A DNA stretch of 64,000 bases from Ohtaekwangia sp036786105 (GCF_036786105.1 NZ_DAIQRQ010000002.1:170507-234506); one strand, 5' to 3'. Counted from the first letter of the stretch, positions 52,701 to 60,623 are shown. Notes: generated by a model not told the origin, from the sequence alone. Numbers and translations are program-made.

Positions 52701-52900
52701 CCGGAGGCAGGAATTTGGATGGAATACCTTCCATCTACGTCAGTAACCACCCCAGTGGTGGTACCTTTCAGGATAACGTTTACACCAGGGAGAGAAGTAC
52801 CATCCTCGGCAGACGTGACTTTTCCGGTAACCGTTCGCTCTTGTGCTACTAGCTGAAATGATAATAGACATAACAGAGCAAAGAGTAAAATCTTCCTCAT
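49706..52900 (-). CDS. SusC/RagA-family TonB-linked outer-membrane transporter
   Basis: 1064 aa. Signal peptide ending QLVAQ; CarboxypepD_reg-like module (~22-100, VTGKVTSAEDGTSLPGVNV); the SusC signature LSEVVVVGYG; TonB plug with VIRIRGVNSINLSSYPL and the DASASAIYGSRAAAGVILITTK block; then a 22-strand barrel ending ARTFTVGVNVGF. There is no STN domain, so it is not itself a FecR-signalling receptor. With SusD it imports a glycan, peptide or other oligomer. A 348-base upstream region holds 11-bp-spaced direct repeats that may regulate it. Confidence 0.97.
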   Translation of the reverse strand: MRKILLFALLCLLSFQLVAQERTVTGKVTSAEDGTSLPGVNVILKGTTTGVVTDVDGRYSIQIPASGGTLVFTFIGIETKEIEIGDKSVINVPLAPDITQLSEVVVVGYGTQSKRDISGSIASVKGSDIALAPVQSFEQALGGRAAGVSITVPNGVLNNPPVIRIRGVNSINLSSYPLIVIDGIPTYSGDNSTNSAPNNPLSNLNTSDIESIEVLKDASASAIYGSRAAAGVILITTKRGAKGKSKFTYDAWVGWTKPVRLFDMLNADDYMMIKNEAIANLNENTRRKTGTYGTAIEGSFRYPKDANGNDIPTNTRWYDYVYRTGFSHSNSLSFSGASDNTSYYMSVGHTKQEGMLKRNEFERTSLRLNLDHKVFDRFTIGTSFSFANITNSAPNSGSLSGQAYGTAGLGRLPLVLPPNVAAYNADGTYNLNGAGLGAGGNLNPTSNPSSPGALVTGYYNPALILDKNTFTSESNQVQGNIYAAWEVVKGLTLKTTYGIDRISFEDISFQTSLGGDGYNLGGSATNNYRTNKRWNWQNTIQYDLEVGKHFVSILAGGEQQYTKVDRWGAQRTSIADVYFTTFEGNYTNIAVANNLQGENYLVSYFSRINYDFGKKYFVSLNVRRDGYSAWADKYGNFYGASVGYTISEEDFWKNNPILGSINFFKLKGSYGEVGNSQGVNDFASLNTYSSGLYGSAATLGYNQAGNSLLTWETSKKTDVGFTYGILHDRIQGEFSWYRNLVDGLILDVAQAPSKGIPNPTTANTIPANIGSLENKGIEFSIKFNAISNADFSWIIGGNVTTLKNKVLALTSDADRIGTATSSLETSNYTTVGRSLGSILAVPTIGVNPDNGRRLFVKADGTIVQYDHGGAGTGWSTLEGNAISAPTQLQDGVYYNAIPKWYGGLDNTFKYKNFDLGIFFQFSGGNYIYNGTKSGLRDQRFWNNHTDVLDRWTPEHTNGSIPRVVYGDNISNGTALVISENVEKGDFIRLKNVSLGYSVPKSILEKIKIANARIYGQVQNAFLITGYKGIDPEISSNGNSTTGGSVDRNSVGQARTFTVGVNVGF

Positions 52901-53058
52901 AGTTTATAAGTTTAGGTTAAAGTAAGTCCCCTAAAGTATGGTATGAGGTAGTGAAATAAAATACCTTAGAATTAGGAGTAATAAAATATTCAACGGTTTG
53001 CGTACTGAAAAAAGGAATTTTATTCTGATTGAATATGCTTTTAAAAGCAAGACAGAAA

Positions 53059-53077
53059 TTTTAAGGAACTTTTAAGG
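53059..53077 (-). promoter_or_regulatory. Direct repeat CCTTAAAA-N3-CCTTAAAA upstream of susC
   Basis: Two identical 8-bp units with an 11-bp period, about 160 bases upstream of the susC ATG. An 11-bp period puts both on one face of the helix and is the spacing used by OmpR/PhoB-type response regulators. No such regulator gene is nearby. Confidence 0.35.
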
Positions 53078-53201
53078 TGAAATGGCTTCTAAAATTCTTT
53101 AACCGTTCATCACAAACCTGGGGAATCGGATGAAAAACGGAAATAAACGTTTCACCTCATTTTATAAACAAAAGGGAAGTGGAGCGAATGTGTATAAATA
53201 A

Positions 53202-53226
53202 AAAAGGCACTTCATCGGTGCCTTTT
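53202..53226 (-). terminator. Rho-independent terminator of rplU-rpmA
   Basis: AAAAGGCAC (53202-53210) pairs with GTGCCTTTT (53218-53226); on the minus strand the stem runs into TTTTTTATTTA. It lies 22 bases after the rpmA stop. Confidence 0.88.
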
Positions 53227-53248
53227 CATGTATTACTTGATTCTTAGA

Positions 53249-53512
53249 CTAAGCTTCTGCAACAGCTTCAACTGAAACGAAAGACTTGTCTGATTTACCT
53301 TTCTTGAAAACAACAACACCGTTTGTCAGAGCAAACAGAGTGTGGTCTTTTCCAATACCTACGTTCTTGCCAGGGTGATGTTTAGTACCGCGCTGACGAA
53401 CGATGATATTTCCAGAAATTACTTTCTGGCCGCCGAATACCTTAATGCCAAGTCGTTTGCTTTCCGATTCACGACCGTTCTTAACTTTACCTTCGCCTTT
53501 TTTATGTGCCAT
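53249..53512 (-). CDS. rpmA: 50S ribosomal protein L27
   Basis: 87 aa. Starts MAHKKGEGKVKNGRES, followed by the conserved KRLGIKVFGGQKV and IIVRQRGTKHHPGKNVGIG blocks. The N-terminal tail reaches the peptidyl-transferase centre. No Firmicutes-type pre-sequence. It lies 27 bases after rplU in the usual L21-L27 operon. Confidence 0.98.
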   Translation of the reverse strand: MAHKKGEGKVKNGRESESKRLGIKVFGGQKVISGNIIVRQRGTKHHPGKNVGIGKDHTLFALTNGVVVFKKGKSDKSFVSVEAVAEA

Positions 53513-53539
53513 GGTGTTGTGTCTTTAATGGTTTATGAA

Positions 53540-53848
53540 TTAACCGATATTTTCGATTTGCACTTTGGTGTACTGCTGGCGGTGACCATTCTTCACCACA
53601 TAGCCTTTTCTTCTTTTCTTTTTGAAGACAATCACCTTGTTGCCTTTTACGTGTTCCAGTATCTTTCCTGATACCGTGAATCCACTTACAGTAGGGGCGC
53701 CAATTTTAATATCTCCACCGTTATCAACGAGAAGGATTTTGTCGAAGCTTACAGAAGCTCCTACTTCGCCTTCCATCTTTGGGGCATAGATATATTGGTC
53801 TTTAGCCACTTTGAACTGTTTGCCTGCAATGTCTACTATCGCGTACAT
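53540..53848 (-). CDS. rplU: 50S ribosomal protein L21
   Basis: 102 aa, normal length. MYAIVDIAGKQFKV at the start and the C-terminal FKKKRRKGYVVKNGHRQQYT 23S rRNA-binding block are diagnostic. First gene of the rplU-rpmA operon, with a good promoter directly upstream. Confidence 0.98.
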   Translation of the reverse strand: MYAIVDIAGKQFKVAKDQYIYAPKMEGEVGASVSFDKILLVDNGGDIKIGAPTVSGFTVSGKILEHVKGNKVIVFKKKRRKGYVVKNGHRQQYTKVQIENIG

Positions 53849-53868
53849 AGCTTTTTAAAATTGGATTG

Positions 53869-53897
53869 CAAAGGTAGGAAAAGAATCGGGATATCAA
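53869..53897 (-). promoter_or_regulatory. rplU promoter: TTG-N18-TACCTTTG
   Basis: On the minus strand TTG (53897-53895) and TACCTTTG (53876-53869) have an 18-base spacer and are followed by CAATCC. The best match in the window to the Bacteroidota consensus; 20 bases before the rplU ATG. Confidence 0.55.
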
Positions 53898-54033
53898 CCT
53901 AGGTGCTCCAATAATTTTCCGACTTCTACTTCTTAATGTTGGTCGAAATTTTTGAAAAATTTTAATCGCATCAAATTAACTCAAATCATACACGAAAATG
54001 ACATTACTAAGGGGTTATTTTACAGGAACTTAT

Positions 54034-54064
54034 GTATCCACAATGCATCAACAAGTTATCCACA
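54034..54064 (+). promoter_or_regulatory. DnaA-box pair upstream of nrdB
   Basis: TTATCCACA at 54056-54064 is an exact consensus DnaA box; GTATCCACA at 54034-54042 differs at one base. They face the same way, 22 bp apart (about two helical turns), about 200 bases upstream of the nrdB ATG. In E. coli, DnaA-ATP binds boxes at the nrdAB promoter. Transfer of that role to this organism is inference. Confidence 0.5.
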
Positions 54065-54265
54065 TTTGTTGAAATCAGCCCGGAATCCACGTTTTGTTTT
54101 TTAGAATCGTTCTACTTCTTTTGTACACTTGGCGCTGACCAAAGGCAGACGTTCGGTCTGCTCTTAAAAAGCAAAAAGATTTAACGGATAAAAACACAGG
54201 TATTGGCATAATAATGCTGGCACCCTTTAGATATTTTAGTTTAACCCTAAAACCCTATTTATGTC

Positions 54266-55249
54266 ATGAGCCACCAGGAGGAACCCATACTGAAGGAGAA
54301 CAAAGATCGCTTTGTACTCTTTCCTATTCAACAACATGATATATGGAAGTTCTATAAGCAAGCGGAAGCCAGCTTCTGGACGGCCGAGGAAATAGACTTA
54401 AGTCATGATTTACGTGACTGGGAAACGTTGAATGATGGGGAGCGACATTTCATTACCCATGTGCTGGCATTCTTTGCTGCCAGCGATGGTATTGTAAATG
54501 AAAACCTGGCTGAGCACTTCGTAGCAGAAGTTCAATATACAGAGGCGAAATTCTTCTATGGCTTTCAGATAACGATCGAGAATATACACTCCGAGACGTA
54601 TTCTTTACTGATCGATACGTATGTTAAAGATCCAAAAGAAAAAGACAAACTCTTTCATGCGATTGAAACTATGGATTGTGTGAAGAAGAAAGCCGACTGG
54701 GCATTGCGCTGGATTAACCAGGGCTCATTCCAGGAAAGACTTATCGCCTTTGCTGCCGTAGAAGGTATATTTTTCTCAGGCTCTTTCTGCTCTATCTTCT
54801 GGTTGAAGAAACGCGGACTGATGCCTGGTCTTAGTTTCTCGAATGAGTTGATATCGCGTGATGAAGGATTGCACTGCGACTTTGCTTGCCACCTATATAC
54901 ACAACACGTGGTGAACAAACTTCCGGAGCAGACCGTTATCGATATCATTAAAGATGCAGTTGAGATCGAGAAGGAATTTGTTACAGATGCACTTCCCGTT
55001 AATCTGATAGGCATGAACGCAGCGCAGATGCGTCAGTATATAGAGTTTGTTGCTGATCGTTTATTGAATGAACTGGTTGGCAAGAAAATATACAACGCTA
55101 CAAATCCATTCGACTTTATGGATATGATCTCACTGAGAGGAAAAACCAATTTCTTCGAGAAGCGGGTAGCTGAGTATCAGAAAGCCGGAGTAATGAAGAG
55201 CACAGAAAAAGAAAGCGCTCCCAAGTTTTCTCTTAACGAAGATTTTTAA
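54266..55249 (+). CDS. nrdB: Ribonucleotide reductase class Ia, small subunit (eukaryotic type)
   Basis: 327 aa. By position against mouse R2, the iron ligands are Asp74, Glu105, His108, Glu166, Glu200 and His203, and the radical is on Tyr112 (ENIHSETY). Long blocks such as AFFAASDGIVNENL, KKADWALRWI, VEGIFFSGSF, LKKRGLMPG and NPFDFM are those of eukaryotic R2. The C-terminal FSLNEDF should bind the large subunit, as FTLDADF does in mammals. 54 bases before nrdA, and probably controlled with it. Confidence 0.97.
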   Translation: MSHQEEPILKENKDRFVLFPIQQHDIWKFYKQAEASFWTAEEIDLSHDLRDWETLNDGERHFITHVLAFFAASDGIVNENLAEHFVAEVQYTEAKFFYGFQITIENIHSETYSLLIDTYVKDPKEKDKLFHAIETMDCVKKKADWALRWINQGSFQERLIAFAAVEGIFFSGSFCSIFWLKKRGLMPGLSFSNELISRDEGLHCDFACHLYTQHVVNKLPEQTVIDIIKDAVEIEKEFVTDALPVNLIGMNAAQMRQYIEFVADRLLNELVGKKIYNATNPFDFMDMISLRGKTNFFEKRVAEYQKAGVMKSTEKESAPKFSLNEDF

Positions 55250-55303
55250 TTACATTCAAATACTTTTTAAACTTCTCCACTAAAAACAACCCCTATTTCC
55301 GCG

Positions 55304-57763
55304 ATGCTTGTACTAAAACGTGATGGACACAGAGAATCGGTTAAGTTCGACAAAATCACCGCTCGTATTGAAAAACTCTGTTACGGATTAGATCCGAAGT
55401 TCGTCAATCCTGTAGAAGTGGCCATGAAGGTGATCAATGGCCTCTATGATGGTGTATCTACACAGGAGCTTGATAATCTTGCTGCCGAGATCGCAGCAAC
55501 AATGACTACCAAACATCCTGACTTTGCCAAGTTGGCTGCACGTATTGCTGTATCCAATTTACACAAGGTAACAAGCAAGTCGTTTTCAAATACCATGAAG
55601 CGACTGTATACGTATGTTGATTCGAAGACCGGACAAAACGCTCCACTGATTTCGAAAGAAACATATAAGGTAATTAAAGAACACGCGGCAGAACTGGATG
55701 AAGCGATCATCTATGACCGCGACTTCAGTTATGATTACTTCGGCTTCAAAACACTGGAGCGCTCATACCTGATGAAGGTGGAGGGTAAAACTGTAGAGCG
55801 TCCGCAGCACATGTTGATGCGTGTGGCGGTAGGTATACATGGTGAAGATATACCAGCTGCGATCGAAACCTATAATCTGCTTTCAGAGAAATGGTTTACG
55901 CATGCAACACCTACGCTCTTTAACGCAGGCACACCGAAGCCTCAGTTGTCATCATGCTTCCTGTTAACCATGAAGGATGACAGCATCGATGGTATATACG
56001 ATACATTGAAGCAGTGCGCGAAGATTTCTCAGTCGGCAGGGGGTATAGGACTGAGCATTCACAACGTACGCGCGAAAGGCTCTTATATTAAAGGAACAGG
56101 TGGAACATCCAATGGTATTGTTCCGATGTTGCGTAACTTCGATATGACTGCACGTTATGTTGATCAGGGTGGAGGAAAGCGCAAAGGAAGTTTTGCTATA
56201 TATCTTGAACCCTGGCATGCTGATGTTTTCGAATTTCTGGATCTGAAAAAGAACCACGGTAAAGAAGAAATGCGTGCACGCGATCTTTTCTATGCAATGT
56301 GGATTCCTGATTTGTTCATGCAGCGCGTAGAGAACAATGAAATGTGGTCTCTCTTCTGCCCGAACGAAGCTCCCGGTCTTGCTGAAGTATGGGGTGAAGA
56401 ATTTGAAAGACTCTATGATAAATATGAGAAAGAAGGCAAGTTCCGCAAGCAGGTAAAGGCACAAGATCTTTGGTTCGAGATTCTCGAGTCACAGATCGAG
56501 ACAGGAACTCCCTATATACTCTACAAAGATGCTGCGAATAAAAAATCGAACCAGAAGAACCTGGGAACGATTAAGTCCAGCAACTTGTGTACAGAGATCA
56601 TCGAATATACTTCTCCTGACGAAGTAGCAGTTTGTAACCTGGCTTCTATTGCACTGCCAAAATTTGTAACGGAAGACGGCAAGTTCGATCATCAGAAGTT
56701 ATATGAAATCACAAAAGTTGCTACCCGCAACCTCAATAAAGTAATTGATGTTAACTACTATCCGGTAGTAGAAGCGAAGAACTCCAACATGCGCCACAGG
56801 CCCATTGGTTTGGGTGTACAAGGTTTGGCAGATGCATTTATTATGTTACGTATGCCATTCGATTCTGAAGAGGCACGTAGCCTGAATGCTGATATCTTCG
56901 AAACTATATATTTCGGTGCGATGGAAGCTTCTATGGAGCTTGCCAAAGTAAACGGCCCATACGAAACGTTTAAAGGTTCGCCTGTATCAAAAGGAATATT
57001 CCAGTTTGATATGTGGGGTGTTGCACCTACAAGCGGCCGTTGGAACTGGGAACAACTGAAGCAGGAAGTGAAGAAGCATGGTGTGCGTAACTCTCTGCTG
57101 GTAGCCCCTATGCCAACAGCATCTACTTCGCAGATATTGGGCAACAATGAATGTTTCGAGCCTTATACCTCTAACATTTATACTCGCCGCACATTGTCAG
57201 GCGAATTTATCGTTGCTAACAAGCACCTGATGAGAGACCTGATGAGCCTCGGCCTGTGGAGCGAAACGATGAGACAGAAGCTGATCGCTGCCAACGGTTC
57301 TGTTCAATCTATACCAGAGATACCTCAGAACATAAAGGATATCTATAAAACAGTATGGGAGATTTCGCAGAAAGCAATCATCGATATGTCTGCTGACCGC
57401 GGTGCCTATATCTGTCAGTCACAAAGTCTGAACATCCACCTTACCAATCCTAATTTTGGTAAACTTACCTCTATGCACTTCTATGCATGGAAGAAAGGAT
57501 TGAAGACCGGTATGTATTATCTGCGTACCAATGCGGCTGCCGATGCTATCAAGTTTACATTAGATAAAGCAGCGCTTCAGCAACCCACTGCTGCAATCGC
57601 AGAAGCATCTGCAACGAGCGATCAGGCAACTGCAGAAACTATAGCCGTAGTAGCAACACAAACTGCCGATGCACAACAGATCGCATTGCAATACGAGCAG
57701 AACATGTCTGATATGATGTGTTCACTTGACAATCCGGATGCATGCGAAGCTTGCGGCAGCTAA
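55304..57763 (+). CDS. nrdA: Ribonucleotide reductase class Ia, large subunit (eukaryotic type)
   Basis: 819 aa. It reduces ribonucleoside diphosphates. The ATP-cone is at residues ~1-90 (VLKRDGHRESVKFDKITARI). The catalytic residues fall on the same numbers as in human RRM1: Cys218 and Cys444 (redox pair), Cys429 (thiyl), Asn427 and Glu431. The radical-path Tyr pair is in GLKTGMYYLRT. The C-terminal CEACGS supplies the shuttle cysteines for thioredoxin. An Ala/Thr/Gln-rich linker (AAIAEASATSDQATAETIA) joins it to the body and is longer than in animals. Confidence 0.97.
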   Translation: MLVLKRDGHRESVKFDKITARIEKLCYGLDPKFVNPVEVAMKVINGLYDGVSTQELDNLAAEIAATMTTKHPDFAKLAARIAVSNLHKVTSKSFSNTMKRLYTYVDSKTGQNAPLISKETYKVIKEHAAELDEAIIYDRDFSYDYFGFKTLERSYLMKVEGKTVERPQHMLMRVAVGIHGEDIPAAIETYNLLSEKWFTHATPTLFNAGTPKPQLSSCFLLTMKDDSIDGIYDTLKQCAKISQSAGGIGLSIHNVRAKGSYIKGTGGTSNGIVPMLRNFDMTARYVDQGGGKRKGSFAIYLEPWHADVFEFLDLKKNHGKEEMRARDLFYAMWIPDLFMQRVENNEMWSLFCPNEAPGLAEVWGEEFERLYDKYEKEGKFRKQVKAQDLWFEILESQIETGTPYILYKDAANKKSNQKNLGTIKSSNLCTEIIEYTSPDEVAVCNLASIALPKFVTEDGKFDHQKLYEITKVATRNLNKVIDVNYYPVVEAKNSNMRHRPIGLGVQGLADAFIMLRMPFDSEEARSLNADIFETIYFGAMEASMELAKVNGPYETFKGSPVSKGIFQFDMWGVAPTSGRWNWEQLKQEVKKHGVRNSLLVAPMPTASTSQILGNNECFEPYTSNIYTRRTLSGEFIVANKHLMRDLMSLGLWSETMRQKLIAANGSVQSIPEIPQNIKDIYKTVWEISQKAIIDMSADRGAYICQSQSLNIHLTNPNFGKLTSMHFYAWKKGLKTGMYYLRTNAAADAIKFTLDKAALQQPTAAIAEASATSDQATAETIAVVATQTADAQQIALQYEQNMSDMMCSLDNPDACEACGS

Positions 57764-57794
57764 CACAGGGAAGTTTAAACTGGTTTAAAAATAG

Positions 57795-57820
57795 AAAGCC
57801 CGGTCAATCGACCGGGCTTT
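57795..57820. terminator. Terminator after nrdA, also usable from the minus strand
   Basis: AAAGCCCGGTC (57795-57805) pairs with GACCGGGCTTT (57810-57820), 11 bp with a 4-base loop. The minus-strand tail is CTATTTTTAAA, so it can also stop the OmpA-gene transcript. Confidence 0.88.
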
Positions 57821-57883
57821 TGCTTTCCTATAATTTAAAAATGTGTTTGATGCTATGCGATATAGATACGGCTGTAGGTCACG

Positions 57884-59842
57884 TTACTTATCAAGGAAGA
57901 TAAATTCAATTCTTCTGTTCTGCGCCATTCCTGCCGGAGTTTTGTTGGATGTCACCGGTTTGGAAGAACCATAACCACGTGCTGTGACTCTGTTTTTAGC
58001 AATCCCTTGTGTGGTGATATAGTTGGCAACCGCTTTCGCCTGGTTCAAGGTTGATACCTTCGAAGAAGGGTCTGTATGGGCTCCGATTTCAATCTTTACT
58101 TTCGGATTGGTCGCCAGGAATGAAACAAGTCTGTCGAGCTCTGGCAATGACGATGGATCGAGCGTAACATTATCTGGTTTGAAGAATATACCTTTCAGCA
58201 ACACAGATTGCCCCCGTTCAAAAGGAACGATTAATAAATTGCGGGTAATGTTTACTTCATTGGATTCCTGCGTGAGGTCTATTGTTTCATATATGGGGTA
58301 AAATCCCTCGGCAACAGCACTGAGTATGTAAGCCGATTTTAACGGAAAACGGAGCTCATATACATTTTGTAATGAATCTACAATGGCCGCTATAGATGAG
58401 ACGCCCTCTACCCGCACACCTGTATTGATTTCCGGGGGAAGTGTAGTATTGGTTTTTTTGTTGATGATCATACCGCTTACGATCGCCATTTTTTCAGCAT
58501 CAGCCTGCAGATCGAGTGTAATCTCTTCATAGCCATCGATGCCTTTCAGATCAATGAGATCGGGAAGTGATTCAAATCTCCGCGCACTCACCTGCACATA
58601 GTATACTGTGCCATGGTTCAGTTTAATAGAATAGGTGCCCTTCTCAAGGTCTACCTTGGCTGAATCTATCTCTTCGCCATCGATCATAATTCTGGGGCGT
58701 GCTGATGCAGGAATAGTCTGATCTGTATTTTTGATCAGTAATTTGCCTTTCACTAATACAAAGGGGACGGGCTCTTCTTCCAGATCCGCATGTAAGGATC
58801 TGAACTCTGTGTCCTTTGTGGCATCTACATGAAGAGGTTTGGCGCCATACTGGTATAGATCTGCCGTAATGGTATATTCTTTTCCGAAAGGCAACTTGGC
58901 CTTAAAAGTAGCCGAGTCGCGATTGAACACGATATTTTCACTGGGTTTACCATTTATCAGCAGTTGTACATCTTTATGGGAGAGTAATCGTTTTGTCTTC
59001 GCATTAACGACCGAACCGGTAACCAGAACGTACGGCTGATCTTCAAATAACTTGATCATGAATATATCTCCCTTACCGGTTGAATTGAATGTGGAAGAAT
59101 AATATCCCCAGGCTCCGTTGAGGCTTGTTCTCAACCAGGCTTCATCACCTGCTGTATTGATAGTGTCGTTCAATGCTTCCGGTGTAGACCATGCGCTCCA
59201 CTCATCGTTCAATCGGGTTACGCGGTATATATCTGATCCCTTACCTTTATTAGCACTGCTGAAGTATAGCGTTTTGTTGTCGATTGACAGGAAAGGAGTG
59301 TTTACTTTTGCTTTCAGACCTTCTATGGTGATAGGATCTTTCAGACTTCCATTTTCACTGCGCTCATACACCAGTAATTTGCTGTGCTTTCGAACAATCA
59401 GATATTTACCATCGGCACTGAGTGTAGCATCGTCTGATCCTTTGATATTCAATTTTTGCGGTGCAGACCACGCCTCATTTTGCCAGACAGAAAGCGATAG
59501 TCCTTCATCTGTGTTAATCAGCAAGCCGCGGCCATCTGCTGTTATGGAAAGTATAATGTTATGCTGACCAATGTTCAGAGAGTTGGATCGCTCTGCCTGA
59601 GACCATGATCCATCCGGCTGCAGGTTGCTTATCCATATATCGGTACTGTTTTTTTCACCGAAGCCATTTTGAGGATGATTCCTGCGATTGAAGAGAATGG
59701 TTTTTCGGTCTGAAGAAATTACGGGGCTTACTTCATCATATTCAGAATTTACCCCTGCGCCCAGGTTTTTAGGAAGGAAGGAAGACTGGGCGTGTGCAGC
59801 CAATGTGAATAGCAGTGCGCAGGTAAATGCCGTAAATTTCAT
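57884..59842 (-). CDS. OmpA-family protein with PD40 repeats and three beta-sandwich modules
   Basis: 652 aa from the ATG at 59842, which gives a signal peptide ending AAHAQ. Residues ~30-260 contain PD40/WD40-like repeats (SPVISSDRKTILFNRR, DDATLSADGKYLIVRK, TPFLSIDNKTLYFSS). Three CarboxypepD_reg-like sandwiches follow (VTGSVVNAKTKRLLSHKDV; VKGKLLIKNTDQTIP; VSGMIINKKTNTTLPPE). The C-terminal OmpA domain, with IEIGAHTDPSSK and ARGYGSSKPV, binds peptidoglycan. This is close to the Bacteroidota OmpA/PD40 family that includes gliding and T9SS-associated proteins; the usual N-terminal TPRs are missing. Confidence 0.88.
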   Translation of the reverse strand: MKFTAFTCALLFTLAAHAQSSFLPKNLGAGVNSEYDEVSPVISSDRKTILFNRRNHPQNGFGEKNSTDIWISNLQPDGSWSQAERSNSLNIGQHNIILSITADGRGLLINTDEGLSLSVWQNEAWSAPQKLNIKGSDDATLSADGKYLIVRKHSKLLVYERSENGSLKDPITIEGLKAKVNTPFLSIDNKTLYFSSANKGKGSDIYRVTRLNDEWSAWSTPEALNDTINTAGDEAWLRTSLNGAWGYYSSTFNSTGKGDIFMIKLFEDQPYVLVTGSVVNAKTKRLLSHKDVQLLINGKPSENIVFNRDSATFKAKLPFGKEYTITADLYQYGAKPLHVDATKDTEFRSLHADLEEEPVPFVLVKGKLLIKNTDQTIPASARPRIMIDGEEIDSAKVDLEKGTYSIKLNHGTVYYVQVSARRFESLPDLIDLKGIDGYEEITLDLQADAEKMAIVSGMIINKKTNTTLPPEINTGVRVEGVSSIAAIVDSLQNVYELRFPLKSAYILSAVAEGFYPIYETIDLTQESNEVNITRNLLIVPFERGQSVLLKGIFFKPDNVTLDPSSLPELDRLVSFLATNPKVKIEIGAHTDPSSKVSTLNQAKAVANYITTQGIAKNRVTARGYGSSKPVTSNKTPAGMAQNRRIEFIFLDK

Positions 59843-60005
59843 GGAGATAAAAAATTTTGAGTGGAAATGCAGGCGATAAAAATAGATCACCAGCCGCACT
59901 CTGAAAAATACATGTAATAAAATGTGCCCTTTTCTCCCCTTTATGCAGAGAAGTCTGGTAGCTAATATTTATTCCTTTGCCATATTCCGTTATCATGGAT
60001 GCGAA

Positions 60006-60479
60006 TCACCCTTTTTTTCTCACTTTTTTTGATGCAAGTTTTGCTTTACCAGTTTCACTTATTGCAGCGCTTCGCGTCATAGTTTTAATGTGCTCTGCTT
60101 TTCGGAAGCGAAGGGCACTCCAATCTTCATCAATAGCTACCATACGTACGGGTTCAAATCCATGTTTGCCCAATTCTTCCCAACCATTGTCGCGGTTAAA
60201 TTCGCAAGTGTATCGCCTGGAGGTTCCTTTCGGATAGGCAAACCATAAAAGACCATCTTCTTCCAGCAAGGCAGCAACTTTGCTGGTAAGGTCATTCACT
60301 TCCTTTTGTTTGGTAACAAAGGCCAGAAAAAATGATACACCCTTCGCCCCGGCAAGTGTTGTTTTGATAGACGCCATGTCTTTCATTTCATCCGTTTCCT
60401 TTTTAAAACTATCAGGCGAATTGATGATATGAAGCTGTTGCTGATCTTTATAGTTGAGCTTCTTGAAGACAAGATTCAT
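60006..60479 (-). CDS. DUF3052-like protein
   Basis: 157 aa, soluble. Two alpha/beta halves: a Lys-rich N-terminal part (KDQQQLHIINSPDSF) and the block DGLLWFAYPKGTSRR...VRMVAIDEDWSALRFRK, which matches the DUF3052 pattern of a WVxxPK strand and a C-terminal DxDWSGLKF strand. The last 25 residues are basic (KLASKKVRKKG). Function unknown. Confidence 0.65.
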   Translation of the reverse strand: MNLVFKKLNYKDQQQLHIINSPDSFKKETDEMKDMASIKTTLAGAKGVSFFLAFVTKQKEVNDLTSKVAALLEEDGLLWFAYPKGTSRRYTCEFNRDNGWEELGKHGFEPVRMVAIDEDWSALRFRKAEHIKTMTRSAAISETGKAKLASKKVRKKG

Positions 60480-60497
60480 ACGCAGGAATTATATAAC

Positions 60498-60528
60498 CAA
60501 AGGTATCTTTTGAAGCTTTAATGGTAAA
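60498..60528 (-). promoter_or_regulatory. Possible promoter of the DUF3052-like gene
   Basis: Minus-strand TACCTTTG (60505-60498) with TTTA (60528-60525) as a one-mismatch -33 at a 19-base spacer; 18 bases before the ATG. Confidence 0.4.
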
Positions 60529-60623
60529 GCATATTGAGGGAAAATTTGCCATATTTATAATGTGGCGGTGAGGGCTGCGATTCGCGGGAGGAAACCAGAT
60601 ACAATCATGAATGACTATATATA

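Larger units (their letters stand above)
52901..53248. other. 348-base intergenic region upstream of susC
   Basis: No gene is seen. It contains direct repeats at 53059-53077 and the rpmA terminator at 53202-53226. AT-rich, and must hold the susC-susD promoter; a clear TAnnTTTG box on the minus strand near the start was not found. Confidence 0.6.
53849..54265. other. 417-base divergent region between rplU and nrdB
   Basis: No gene is seen. It holds the rplU promoter, two DnaA-box-like sequences (54034-54064) and a 6-bp hairpin GCAGAC/GTCTGC (54145-54161) in what should be the nrdB leader. No NrdR-type palindrome was recognised. Confidence 0.6.
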
